A stretch of DNA of 64,000 bases from Armigeres subalbatus. Its lineage: Eukaryota > Arthropoda > Insecta > Diptera > Culicidae. Under the pieces are notes generated by a model. It was not told where the DNA came from and did not search any database. It was given only the letters and a program-made list of their open reading frames with translations. Position numbers and translations under genes: made by a program. Positions 11,989-23,785 of the stretch are shown piece after piece. Numbering within the stretch: position 1 is the stretch's first letter; each line of letters begins with the position of its first letter. Where the stretch lies: positions 13,425,533 through 13,489,532 of the forward strand of contig NC_085139.1 in NCBI RefSeq assembly GCF_024139115.2, written 5' to 3'.

Positions 11989-13300
11989 ACAGCTTGAACC
12001 TTTGTTGTTCTCAGTTTCTCTTGTATATTTCCCCCAATAAAAAAAAATGAGAATGCGTTTTGCAGTGAAGATAACAACAACAAGAACAATAGGCTTGTCT
12101 GCTTCTTCTGATGAACTAAAACTATTGTGCACTACTACTACTACAATTACCTAGTATCTTATATCGAAATACTACAACTTATTAGAACACTACCATTATC
12201 CGATTCTTCATTCGAAATGATCAGAACCCAAATGCCCCTTAACTCCTCGTATCCAAAAGCAGACCGGGACACGCGTCACGACCGGATGGGCGAGAGGAGG
12301 ACGATTCTTCAAGCATGATGAGAAACGCGTTGAGGCAGCAGACATGAAGCGAAATAGAGGGATAACCAGTTTAGTGTATGATTTAACCCAAGATCTATTT
12401 AGAAGCATGAGAGGAAGTTATAGCAAAGCAAGATAATGAGAAAGGCAGAGAGAAGAAATGCTAGTATAAGAAAAATAATTATTCATTAGAGGAAATACTT
12501 TTACTAGAAAGAACCAACCAAGAGGGAAGAAAAATGAGTAGTTGATAAAAAAAAATGATAACAGAGTATGTAAACATTTGTAACAGTCGCAATCGCAATG
12601 ATACTGGCGATTGGAAAGAGACAAAATAGACACATACACACATTCGGTCAGAAGGGAAGCAAGTAATAAGAAAACCACAGCAGACGGAATGGTTTGAATA
12701 AATTTGCAATTTCGATTATGTTTGGCCAAAACGCTACTGGCTATTAGCAAATTCAGCCCACGGTGGTTGTTATTTTCCACTGAAAGAAAGTTTCTGCTCG
12801 ATTTCCTCACGGATCAATCTAACAGAACATGGCTCCATAAGCTTACGTTCAGTTGCAAGGGTAGATCAGCGGCGAATTCAACTTTTATCTAAAAATTTCC
12901 TGCAAACCAAAATACACTTGCATTATTCCACAATAGAAGTTAGTAATCATTAGCGAATAATCAGTTTCATCCTCTTGATCGACTTTTCTATAATTATCGT
13001 GATTATGATTAGCCTTTTGTCTGTGAGCAGTTGTAACTCTGGTGAAACGTATTGGTAATTAAAAAGTGCAAGGTTTTATAACCCATATCAATTATATTTT
13101 ACTGTATTATTCACAAGAAAAGGAAATCTGGCCTCTTTTCTTCCTTCTTTTCTTTGTGTCTAATATTTTAGTTAGGCAAAAGAAAGAATATATTTTGGAT
13201 TGGATGTATTTATTCGTTTAATAGTTTTCTTTTTCTAGTAGAAAAACGACAGAAAAAAATGGTTAAATAGGTTTAATTATTCCCTTTTTTCTCCGACAGA
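11989..13300 (+). other. Probable Rab1 3' UTR
   Basis: The stretch after the Rab1 stop has no coding signal and little repeat content. An AATAAA followed by an A-run lies at 12036-12041, only about 50 bases after the stop. Further AATAAA-like sites follow near 12694. Short ORFs here on both strands have no recognisable similarity. The 3' end is uncertain: it could be at the first signal or several hundred bases further on. Confidence 0.5.
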
Positions 13301-13889
13301 AGCAATATCATTTTAGTAAAGTAAATCCAGAATGGAACTTCACAAACACAATTTGCAGTAAATCCAAGTTTTGATTCAATACGCACGCTCTAACAAGCAA
13401 TGCGGGCATCGTTCACCACAATGAAGCTTACTTTGAAACCCAAAGGTGTAAAACTAGAAGAATGACAACAGCAACTAACAACATCTACCATTTGACGGAA
13501 CCGGTAAAGTTACAGCAGAAGAAAAATCGTAAAAAATAAAAAAAAACTTCAAAATTGAGTTTAGTACTTGTGAAGAGTTCAACATTTTCTCGAAATCATA
13601 TCTGAAACTTCCAGCATGTAGCACATACATGTTGTTACATCAAAATTTTTATTTGCAAATAATATAATTATCGATAAACATGGATTCTGTATCACGTCAC
13701 GAGCCAGTAATATTCCAGTGGCACAGTGGCATCCTTTACGAAAGCCAAACAAAAAAATTCAATCTATAGCCTATTCAGATTACTCCATTTACGATACATA
13801 ATAAATACCATGATAAAGAATAACCTGATGACATTCCCCATACATTCAATTTTCGTTCTCCACTTTAACACGATGTCAGTGACCTCTGT

Positions 13890-14190
13890 TGTGCAGTGGC
13901 CAGAATTAGTAATCCTCATGCTTATATTATTTTTGTCTAACACTTGGAATCATGGATAACTCTCCTTATTAAATTCTGATAATATTCCAGGATAGGAATT
14001 CCAAAAGAAAAACACAAATTTTGCTAGTGTTATCCTAAAAATTACACAATAACAAGGCTGATGCTTTAAACAAACCCGTAACACTAGGTAGACACCTTTA
14101 CGTGGTGTGTTACGGGGTAAGATCTACCGTGACATCATCCATTGCCAGCTTTAGGCAAATCTTAGACCAACGAATACGACAGGATTTTTA
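13890..14190 (+). mobile_element. Two partial copies of the SINE-like retroposon
   Basis: 13890-14070 matches the 3' part of the unit at 10735-11122 (GTAATCCTCATG... to a short GCTGATGCT tail). 14078-14190 matches its 5' part (CCCGTAACACTAGGTAGACA..., GTGTGTTACGGGGTAAGATC). They lie head-to-tail, out of normal order. Confidence 0.6.
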
Positions 14191-14769
14191 TAGTGAATCC
14201 TTGTACTTTGTTGAGTGCGTGTCTTTGATATTGGAACAGCTGTTTTTTATTCAGATATTTCTCAAACTTAATGTGATACCTCTTTAGATTGTGGTTCCGT
14301 TGCATATTTACAATGTTCGAGAAATGGCTTACACGGGCTCTCGAAGGCGCACCCCTCAATCAGCTTCGGCTTCAACAAAAAGGTATGATAATATTGATAT
14401 TGATCCATCAATACTAACGTTTAGACATATTTTTGTTTCTTATTATGGAGTCAGAAATCATTTTCGCTCAGATGTCTGATTTATTGCGTTTGGCATAACG
14501 GAATCTCAACTTTACACAGTATTCAAATCAATCAAGGCTTTCAGCAGATCCTTCAAATTCGTATCGACTTAATTCTTGATGAATGAGCGTTCTAAAGTTT
14601 ATAGATTCAAGACATCAGTCTGAGGTTTTATAATTTACTTCATTTACCAGCTCTAGAGAAATACAGTCAAGAAATGTCATCAAAAACCAAATTATTTGCA
14701 CAATGAGAATGTTTGAACAATCCCAGTCAGCAATTTCCTGGTAAGAACAAGAAGAAGAAAACTTTTTCC

Positions 14770-16247
14770 CGTACAAAATCCTGTCGCGTGTCCTGTTTAA
14801 CAGACTGCGACCGCTTGATGAGTCCTTCATCGGCGAATACCAGGCAGGTTTTCGTGAGGGCCGATCAACGACGGATCAGATGTTTAGCCTGCGGATGGTC
14901 CTTGATAAATTCCGGGAGTACAACTTGCAGACTCACCATCTGTTCATTGATTTCAAAGCAGCGTACGATTCAGTGAAAAGAAATTAGCTGTGGCAGATAA
15001 TGTCCGAACATGGTTTTCCGGCGAAACTGATTAGACTGATACGTCTTCTTCTTCTTCTTCTTATTGGCATTACGTCCCCACACTTGGACAGAGCCGCCTC
15101 GCAGCTCGCAGCTCGCTCGCAGCCTCGCAGCAGTTATTAACTGCGAGGTTTCTAAGCCAGGCTACCATTTTTGCATTCGTATATCATGAGGCTAACACGA
15201 TGATACTTTTATGCCCAGGGAAGTCGAGACAATTTCTAATCCGAAAATTGCCTAGACTGGCACCGGGAATCGAACCCAGCCACCCTCAGCATGGTCTTGC
15301 TTTGTAGCCGCGCGTCTTACCACACGGCTAAGGAGGGCCCCTAGACTGATACGTGCAACGCTGGATGGCGTGGATCAAGTATTCGGATATCAGACGAAGT
15401 GTCAACCTTGTTTGTGACCTGCATGCACTATCACCACACGGTCGCATATGCTCATGGGCTTTTCGGACGACATCGACCTTATTGGAATCGATCGCAGAGC
15501 AGTAGTGGAGGCTTTTGTCCCACTGAAGGGGAGACGGCCAGGATAAGCTTAACCATTAACTACCAAGACACAGTACATGGTGGCAGGTAGAGATAAAGGA
15601 AGACATAGTGGTATTGGTGCTGAGGTAGTGCTTGATGGGGATGTGTTTGAAGTTATTGAAGAATTTGTTTATCTTGGAACGCTTGTGACATGTGACAATG
15701 ACGTTTCTCGTGAAGTGAAAAGACGTATTGCTGCTTCGAATAGGGCCTTTTACGGATTACGTAACCAGCTTAGGTCCCGCAGCATGCAGACGGAAACGAG
15801 ATTTGCTGTATACAAAACTCGGATTCTGCCAGTGGCCCTTTATGGACATTAAAAGAGGCCGACCGGAGAGCTTTCGAAGAGCGAAGAGTGCTGCGTACAA
15901 TACTCGGTGGGAAACACATGAATCATGAGCTGTATCAAGTTTACATAGAAGAAAATATTGTGAATCGTATAAAATACGGCAGACTTCAGTGAGCTGGTCA
16001 CTTAGTGCGAATGTCGGAAGAAAGAATAGCGAAAACAATATTTAACAGAGAACCAGATAGGGGCCGGCGACTTCGTGGAAGGCCACGAACACGCTGGCTG
16101 CACGCGGTGGAATCGGACCTGGGGACCCTGAACGTTTGGGGAAACTGGAGGAACATTGCCCCAGACCGACGATTATGGAGCTCTACAACACGCCAGGCAT
16201 AGGTATATCGACGCTGTAGCCAACCAGGTATCCAGGTAGGTACGTAC
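14770..16247 (+). pseudogene. RTE-like retrotransposon fragment B, split by a SINE
   Basis: The translation starts YKILSRVLFNRLRPL and continues through EYQAGFREGRSTTDQMF and HHLFIDFKAAYDSV (RT fingers/palm A) to a stop. After the SINE at 15045-15341 the sequence resumes with a frame-broken RT C-terminus: [20 protein letters not shown], the GRLQWAGHLVRM type sequence, and RTRWLHAVESDLGTLN. The tail AGGTATCCAGGTAGGTAC looks like the simple-repeat tail of RTE elements. Stops, frameshifts and deletions mean it is dead. Confidence 0.75.
15045..15341 (-). mobile_element. Feilai-like tRNA-derived SINE
   Basis: On the minus strand it begins GGGGCCCTCCTTAGCCGTGT, with A-box-like TAGCCGTGTGGTAAGACGCG and B-box GGTTCGATTCC, and ends in an AAGAAG triplet tail. 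A 13-bp duplication TAGACTGATACGT flanks it (15032-15044 and 15342-15354). It is inserted into RTE fragment B. A tRNA-derived head with a triplet tail is as I recall Feilai of Aedes. Confidence 0.85.
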
Positions 16248-16582
16248 ACAATCATAAGAACTATTCAGAAATGCGATTACTAACGATTTCATATAAAAGA
16301 GTTCATGTTTTTGTCTTAATTTAGTTAAATAAAAGGCAAAATTCAGTACTTCAAATTTGGTGATTTCAATTATTGCCACTGGCGAAATTCCATTCATAGT
16401 TCTGAAATTTAAACCTGAGTTAATTTTCGCCACCACCAACAGCATCGGCTATCTTCTTCTTATTTTTATTTGGATTCGTCTATTTAAAACAGATTTTGTG
16501 AGCGCGCAGTACGTGTTGCCCAAGCTTCGGGCGTTATAGTGGATTCAATATCCGTTCAAACCACCATTTCAAGCGGACAACA

Positions 16583-17548
16583 TTATTATTATTTATTCAG
16601 TCTAAGGCCGAGGTGGCCTGTGCGGTATATAAGAGTCTTCTCCATTCGGCTCGGTCCATGGCTACACGTCGCCAACCACGCAGTCTACGGAGGGTCCGCA
16701 AGTCATCTTCCACCTGATCGATCCACCTTGCCCGCTGCGCACCTCGCCTTCTTGTGCCCATCGGATCGTTGTCGTTACCGAGTTACTGTCCGACATTCTG
16801 GCTACGTGCCTGGCCCACCGCAGTCTTCCGATTTTCGCGGTGTGAACGATGGATGGTTCTCCCAGCAGCTGATGCAACTCGTGGTTCATTCGCCTCCTCC
16901 ACGTACCGTCCGCCATCTGGACCCCACCATAGATGGTACGCAGCACTTTCCTTTCGAAAACTCCAAGTGCGCGTTGGTCCTCCACGAGCGTCGTCCAGGT
17001 CTCGTGTCCGTAGAGGACTACCGGTCTAATGAGCGTTTTGTAGATTGCCAGTTTGGTACGGCGGAGAACTCTATTCGATCGGAGCGTCTTGCGGAGTCCA
17101 AAGTACGTACGATTTCCAGCCACTATGCATCTCCGAATTTCTCTGCTGGTATCATTTTCGGCAATCACCAGTGAGCCCAAGTACACAAATTCTTCTACCA
17201 CCTCGATTTCGTCACCACCGATGCAAACTCGCGGTGGGTGGCTCACATTGTCTTCTCTTGAACCTCTTCCTATCATGTACTTTGTCTTCGACGTGTTAAT
17301 GACTAGTCCGATTCAGGGGCATTCTCGAGTCCCTTCGAAACGCGCAGAGGGTTACGGCAAGGTGATGGTCTTTCGTGTCTGCTATTCAACATCGCTTTGG
17401 AAGAGGTAATACGAAGAGCAGGGATTAACACGAGTGGTACAATTTTCAATAAGTCCGTCCAGCTATTTGGCTTCGCCGACGACATAGATATTATGGCACG
17501 TAACTTTGAGAAGATGGTGGAAGCTTACATCAGACTGAAAAGAGAAGC
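16583..17548 (-). pseudogene. RTE-like fragment C with 5' inversion
   Basis: 16583 to about 17316 reads on the minus strand from IGLVINT through FVYLGSLVIAENDTSREI, RPVVLYGHETWTTLVEDQ and LRWARHVARMSDS to the element's 3' end and AATAAT tail. From about 17317 to 17548 the neighbouring upstream part ([38 protein letters not shown]) reads on the plus strand. A 13-bp duplication CAAGCGGACAACA flanks the whole (16570-16582 and 17549-17561). Confidence 0.85.
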
Positions 17549-17561
17549 CAAGCGGACAACA

Positions 17562-19101
17562 AAGGGGTGGCAAAAACTAGATCACGGAGGTGGCAAAAAT
17601 TGAAAATGTTTGGCGAAAATTGAATCAGAATACTTGCTAATTAAACGGCATATTTATATAAATTAGCAATAGTTTATCGTCATTATTGAATCAGATTTGC
17701 TAGGTAAGGACCAGTTTTACATACTAGTCCCGACACCTCCTCAATAATTAGATTTTTTTTACATTTTGAGAGTTAAACGTACGTTTAGGGTGGCGAAATA
17801 TAGTGCTTTTACCCTACCAGACAATATTGCATCATGTTCAAATATGATTAAGTTCCTGTTACATGAGTTAATACATCATTTAGAATAGTAATATTTTCCA
17901 CTTGTCTCTCGGAGGCTAGCCAGCCTTGGGCTGAAATAAGGAGACTTTCAAAGATAAGATAAAGATAAAAAAATTAAAAAATCCACTTGTTTTGAGTTGG
18001 AAATATTAAAATGTGTTATTAGAGCTTATTTGATCCTCCAATTACATTTCTTACATCCTACTCTAAATACCCACCTTTTTCAATGTCGTCTTCAATTTTT
18101 GTTTCCGCTTATTTCTGTAGCTTTCTGATACCTTAGCAAAAAGAACAATTCAATAACAAATTTTCAAAACGACTTAACTGCTTTTGTAAACAAAGATTCA
18201 AAAGTCGATTTGACGAATCTGATAGCACTCCCACGCAAATCAGCACCATCAACACGTAGGTGAATGTTTCGGCTTGAAAATTTGGTACTGAATTGATTTG
18301 AAGTGGAGTTACAAAACATGTGTAAACAACGACTATTTGGTCACATGAAAATCTCAGTGTCTCTCTTTAGAAAACACATTGTACCGAATATTGCTACGAA
18401 AATGCTTTCAAAGATTCTTTTGGAAATTCCTTTATGAATTTCTTCGGAAATTTTAATAAATTCCTTCAAGAATTTCTATCGAAATTATTTTAATCTGTAT
18501 AAATCGTAAATCTTAAGCTGATCTCTCACCTCTGCGTTACGAACCTGTGCTGATTAGCAAAAAGTAATGTAATTTAAAATATGTCACTTCCCCTTGAGGA
18601 CGACAACTGGTTGTGTTTAATATTCCTAAATCTTTTATACTAATGAGTTTGTTATTTTCCACAAACTTATTCAAGTAATCGAACTGACCAACAAACATTT
18701 TTTAGGATTTCGGAAATTGAATCGAACATTAAAATAGTCGTTAAATATAATTTATTTTCAAAATCACTCCTCCTGCTACAGTTGAAAATGCTCATTATGT
18801 TTCTAAATTGTAATGGGATAGTATGACACATGAATGTTGAGCTTCCCGGGGTTGTTTTTTTTTCAACCGTTCTGCTCTAAGTGAATGATCAAATGACCTT
18901 ATGTTTGTAATCCCTAAAATCGATGTGATTTGATAAAGAGGATAAGTGTACCACTAGATGGAAATAATAAATATTGTACGTTTATTTAAATAAAATATAA
19001 TGTTTATACTAATCTGTACGCCCCTAGACTTTAAGACAGGGACTCCGGATTGTAAAATAAATTGCACTGGGTCAGTGACTTAATGTTACCGCCATAAATT
19101 C
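17562..19101. other. Intergenic, no gene seen
   Basis: AT-rich sequence with no supported ORF. A short AGATAAGATAAAGATAAA tail at 17955-17972, preceded by GGAGGCTAGCCAGCCTTGGG, looks like the 3' end of a retrotransposon. A GGAATTCC-type tract is at 18410-18490. The XRCC4 polyadenylation motif is at 18981. Confidence 0.5.
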
Positions 19102-20127
19102 TCACATATTCTGCAGCAGCTCCTCTGTGTCCCGGTTATACGCCTGCGATGGGTCAGTCTCAGCAATAGGAAGAGCCCGTCCAGTGGCTCCAGTAGATGA
19201 GGTCGAAGTGGAACTTCTTGGTGTGCCCGCAGCTGTTGGAAGCTGGAACTTGGTCCGCTTGGGAAGATTGTGTTCCAGCTCCTCTTGCTCATGCAGGGGG
19301 CTGTCGAAAGCATCTGAGTCGCTGAAATCGATTACGGACGAACTTTTACGGCTGACGACGGATTCAACGTCTTGACCGGCGGTGGTAGCAGTCGAAGCTA
19401 GCGGACCTGCGCCTGTGGAACGACCTTCTAAGCCGCCATCTCCAAGCTCATCGCGCCTCTGTTGCACCGCAAGATGATTATCCCCGTCCAGATCTTCGTC
19501 GTCGTCTTCGGCCAACTGTTTCTTCATCTGATTTATTACCAGCTTCTTTTCGTTCAAAATCGTGATACATTTGGTAATAAGTTCGATTTCATACAAACGG
19601 TTATCCTCCTCTTGCTGGCGTTGAAATTCAAGGAGCTCTTCGTGCTCTTCCTTCAGCTCCAGCAGTATTTGGTTTCTCAGCTGAACGACGCCCCGCAAGT
19701 GGCTCTGAACGTTGATCGAATTCTGTAGAACATCCGACAACAGGCAGGGTGATCGTAACAAAATCACCGATCCATACGTCACCGTTAGCGATCCGCCCAA
19801 CTTTCGCCAAACGAAGTTGTTATCCTCCACCGAATAGCTGAATCCGGGCGCACCTCCATCAGTGCAGAGGGCCACCTTGGTTTCGGCTAGAAAGTCTTCC
19901 ATGCTTTTCTCCAGCCGGATTGCCGTCTGCTGAAGGACTTCGTGGTCGATTTCGCTCAGGAAGCTCAACGGGGTGTTGTAGATTGGACTGAAGACTATAA
20001 TCTTGAGAAGAATCTTTCTTTCACCCCAGGTACTTTCCACCAGAGCGTAGGGAACCATTACGCTATCACCGGTAGCTGCCGTGATCGGCAGTTTGTTCAA
20101 ATAGATATTGTCATAATCGGCCTCCAT
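19102..20127 (-). CDS. XRCC4: XRCC4-like non-homologous end-joining factor
   Basis: A single-exon ORF of 341 residues, close to the 334-336 of vertebrate XRCC4, which binds DNA ligase IV and helps bridge broken DNA ends in the nucleus. Residues 1 to about 125 match the XRCC4 head in layout; the block around 94-108 (FSYSVEDNNFVWRKL, then GGSLTVTYGS) aligns with the human head's YTFNFS...FFFEK region. Residues about 131-207 form a charged coiled coil containing ITILNEKKLVINQMKKQL, matching the human stalk segment LVLNEKKTKIRSLHNKL. An acidic run (AEDDDEDLDGD) and a Ser/Thr-rich tail follow. The tail has a KRTK basic patch and a DTEELLQNM end resembling the human PEDLFDEI end. The start at 20127 is ATG with A at -3 and G at +4. 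A polyadenylation motif (TTTATT on the plus strand, 18981-18986) lies about 115 bases past the stop. The gene stands alone between repeat-rich regions. Confidence 0.87.
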   Translation of the reverse strand: MEADYDNIYLNKLPITAATGDSVMVPYALVESTWGERKILLKIIVFSPIYNTPLSFLSEIDHEVLQQTAIRLEKSMEDFLAETKVALCTDGGAPGFSYSVEDNNFVWRKLGGSLTVTYGSVILLRSPCLLSDVLQNSINVQSHLRGVVQLRNQILLELKEEHEELLEFQRQQEEDNRLYEIELITKCITILNEKKLVINQMKKQLAEDDDEDLDGDNHLAVQQRRDELGDGGLEGRSTGAGPLASTATTAGQDVESVVSRKSSSVIDFSDSDAFDSPLHEQEELEHNLPKRTKFQLPTAAGTPRSSTSTSSTGATGRALPIAETDPSQAYNRDTEELLQNM

Positions 20128-21980
20128 CGTTCGTTGCCCAAATGTTTCTGCCAGTTGAAATGCGAACAGTTTACACTAGAAACAGTATTTTCACCAACAA
20201 AATTCTTAACGCGGAACTTGTTACTTCCTTCAGTCCCTTTAAAAACACGAATATTTGCCTTGCGTTGTCGCACCCGTTCACACGCATGCAGAACACAATA
20301 AGGATAACCCCCTTTAATGGTAAGCACTCTTCACTCCAACGTACGTGCGTATTTTGCGTATGCGTCGTTACGCAGTGTTTTCGAGTTTACGTCCGGCTCC
20401 GCGCACCAATAACAGGCCTTTAACAGGAGTGAGGAGGATAGTGCAGGTTGTTCTGCGCTTTTCACTCCTTCGTAAACGACCAACAACGAGAAGCGAACGA
20501 AGGAATTATTTTCATGAAAACACACGGAGTTTGCTTGCGTGAGTTATTTTTGCATCAGCTTGTCAAAATATCAACGAATGATGCAGTAAGAGCAGTGAAC
20601 GAAAATTCATTCATACATCGTTTGTGTTTGTGCTAGCGAGTGAGTTACGGTACTATTTGTAATTACGGTAAACAGTGCAGACCATCATCATGCGATATTT
20701 AAAAGGCTACACAGTGTGTACATTGTTTTTGATGGATAAAACTTTTGTCATTAGGCTTTCTGATGGGTATTTCGACCTCTCCAGTAAAGTCTTTCCTCTA
20801 TGTATAGGACTTGATTCGACTTGAAACGTGTCGACTTGACAAAAAAATGTGATGTAAATGATTTCCGAAATAATGCTTCATTTTGTAAAGCAGATGCCGT
20901 GGTCATGATAATTAGTTATTATTATGTATTATTGCCTTTATTTAAGACACTTGCAGCTTTGGTTTGGCTCATCTTTGAGTGCCATGATAATGATTGTTAA
21001 TTATGTTGTGCAGTGTCTCGATTTTGTCACCCTCCGATGTTGTCTACCCACGATTTTGGTTACCCCCGATTTTATCACGTTTTCGACCGAATTTAAATTT
21101 TCTCAAACGCAATCGAAATAGACACTAGATGAACGAAAGTCATATTAGCTTCATTCGGATATATAAATACTCTTTGGTATCAGAGTAATGATAGTATTGT
21201 TCAGGCAACTGGGAATGATGAAGTGATGCCGAAAGCATGAAAGTGACCAACATCTTAATGGATCCATCGGGAGGACATAACGTTTGTTTCGACTTCCGCG
21301 ATTTTTCGGGACATATTGTTTTGTCGAAAATTAGAGCGCAACCTCTTCTTCATCCCTAATATTAAATAATATTAACGTAAGTAATCGATGTTCATCACAG
21401 AAGAAGCGCTCCATCACTTAAGAATCAATAGGTAAATAGGTAAATAGCCCCGATGCCTACGGTCGACTATAGCCCCTTCATCTATTTCCTCTATTTTGAG
21501 CTTCTTTTCGAAAATTCTCGAACATTTTACCATCTCATTAAGTTATCTTAGTGGTAATGTGATAAATACGGTCCAACTACCTAAGGACGGATCAATCATA
21601 CTCATCCATATTCTGTTTACTCAAGCATGTGCTTTCTGTGGTAGCCCACAGTATCAAAGTTTGTTTACCAGCCGATGATTTCTACAACGACTCAAATTGA
21701 TAGCATATTGCGTCTACACTGGGGTAGCTTTTTATGCGGTTTGTTTTTGCTTGTTTCTGGCCAAAAAATCCAAAAAATATCGTAGAAAAATCAGGTGGTA
21801 TTTACAAATTTGGGGTAATTTAGGTCAACCGAGAAATTGATAAAATGTATCTTCGTAAAAGGCGATCTCAGTGTAGTAGCGCTCGGGTTTGTACCCGCAC
21901 ACTCAAAGGTTCCCACCGGTAGGCAGTGGATATTTTGGCATATTTCATAAATATTCTATATATCTCTATTGAAAAAATAT
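20128..21980. other. Upstream region of XRCC4 and intergenic DNA
   Basis: 20128 to about 20700 is the likely minus-strand promoter and 5' UTR of XRCC4; it is less AT-rich than its surroundings, but no TATA box was identified. The remainder shows only short unconvincing ORFs and no repeat I could name. Confidence 0.4.
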
Positions 21981-22009
21981 AAAAATGCAACATTCATCCA
22001 GGGACTCCG

Positions 22010-22330
22010 ATGGGAATCCTCGAAGCATACCGAAGGGAGCCCCCTGGGAATCTGAATGTTCCAGGGAATCCGAAGGGAAATTCCAATGGGAAAATTTCAG
22101 AGATTCCATGGAGATGATTCCATCCGACGGGAATATTCCAGGAATTTGAACGGGAATGTTCCAAGGATTCCTACGAAAATGTTTCGGGATTCAAATGGGA
22201 AAACTCCAGGAATTCCGATGGGAATGTTTAAGGAGTTCCGACGGGAATGTTCCAGAGATTCCATCGGAAATCCTCCAGGAACTCTTACGTGAATGTTCCA
22301 GGGATTTTGTAGGCAATGTTCCAGGGATGT
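22010..22330. repeat. GGGAATGTTCCAGGGATTCC minisatellite
   Basis: Degenerate tandem copies of a roughly 21-31 base unit, for example GGGAATGTTCCAGGAATTC. The ORFs on both strands here are translations of the repeat. Confidence 0.75.
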
Positions 22331-22961
22331 AGAAGCAAAAGGGGGGAAATGCTTATCTAATTTTCCGGTCAATGTCATCATATAGTGCATATACTCCTGT
22401 ATATATACGATTGTGATGCATCACCAGTGCTACGATGTGCACGTATTACCTGGCAATCTAACTGCATTGATTGTCTGCCTTTTCAGAATTCCCAATAAGA
22501 TTCCGTTGAAATATCACAAATGATGGTAATTGTTTGTGGAGAGGGAAAGAAGAGTGCAGTGGGTACTGGCCAAGTTCCCCCTGGCGGTGCTAAAATGATA
22601 AGCGGGAACAATACCTAATTCCATTTAAATCTTTTAGTATCATTAGTGATTAGCACACGTTATTATTATATGTGGGGGGCACGCATGGATCATATTTTTC
22701 AACGCGGATGACAGGCCGCTGACTCATGCTCGACCAAAATAGTAAAATTTAGCTAGAATATTTTTATTTTTTGCCATCAAATGATTAGGAGCTTATTTTC
22801 AGCATCACATAATGCAAGAGAGGGTAAAACTCTGCGTTGCATAGAACAGTTGAGGAGGTCCCCGATTCCGTGCATTGTTGCACTGTCTGGTAGAGCATGG
22901 ATATCCCGTGTCGTTTATGGCAGTGTCGTTCCCGCATCTATGACGCCTTTGCTTGAACAAA

Positions 22962-23118
22962 TCTCGCTTAACTTTTCAAAAGGACCTAAGTAACATTTTT
23001 TCATGAATTAATTTGAGTACTGCAATCAAAAGCTTTCATGTTGTTCTGTTGATTGCGCTATTCAAATTAATTCATGAAAAAAAATGTTACTTAGGTCCTT
23101 TTGAAAAGTTAAGCGAGA
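22962..23118. mobile_element. Palindromic MITE family 2, copy 1
   Basis: TCTCGCTTAACTTTTCAAAA...TTAATTTGAGT is followed by its near-exact inverted complement, 157 bp in all. A second copy is at about 61932-62074. Confidence 0.75.
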
Positions 23119-23317
23119 AATCATTTTATATAATGGCTGGACATGTTAATAATTCATTCTAGTTCTCAAATCTTGTGGTACATACTTCTGGAGGCTGTCA
23201 AGGCGGTGGGAGGTACATTGCCTATGAGTGGCAGGGGCGGCTGTGCTCGGGGCGGCAGTATGGTGAAAGCACTTTCGGGACAGTTAGGATTTAGTTTTCA
23301 TACTTAACAGAATATCT

Positions 23318-23785
23318 AGAATAATATTATATTCAAGGATATTATCGATCATTTGGTGGTTTGCGTTCGCTCATTTGGTAGTTTGTCAATAACTCATTCC
23401 AGAGGCTGAATTTCGAAGTGTGCTGTATGGTGGACTTCTAGCGCGAGGGTTTTTCTGCAGCTCTGCGTAGTGGTTCGTTGTTTGAGTGCCACTGGTAATG
23501 GAGTTATAGCACTCAAAAAAGTTATATAGTAGTTTCTGTAACTTAAACTAAATGATCACAAAATTGCAATCATTTAGTTTAAGTTACTGCAAGCGTTGTA
23601 ACTCCGTTATTGGTTGAATTCTGATAGCGAGCCGTTGGGCAGGGTTGTGGAGGGGCCTTCGCGCTGGAGGTCCGCCATGCAGCGCATTTTGAAGTTCAGC
23701 TTCTGGAGTGAGTTGTTGAAGAACTGCTAGGTGATCGAGCGCGAATTGCTGAATGATCGATAACATCCTTGATTATATTTAATGA
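23318..23785. repeat. Long imperfect inverted repeat (hairpin), arms about 230 bp
   Basis: The left arm begins ATATTATATTCAAGGATATT at 23318. The right arm ends CGATAACATCCTTGATTATA at about 23776. The arms pair along nearly their whole length at roughly 70 percent, meeting at a near-perfect stem GTAACTTAAACTAAATGAT around 23538-23586. Both arms carry the same formerly ORF-like sequence (minus 23766-23584 reads LSIIQQFALDHLAVLQQLT). Confidence 0.7.

Noticed and set aside
11733..12132. Two minus-strand ORFs of about 120 residues
   Set aside because: Antisense to the last Rab1 exon and its UTR; composition mirrors the sense codons.
20097..20327. Extra N-terminal exon for XRCC4 from an overlapping minus ORF
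   Set aside because: It is in another frame, has no splice signals joining it, and the ATG at 20127 already gives a complete head domain.
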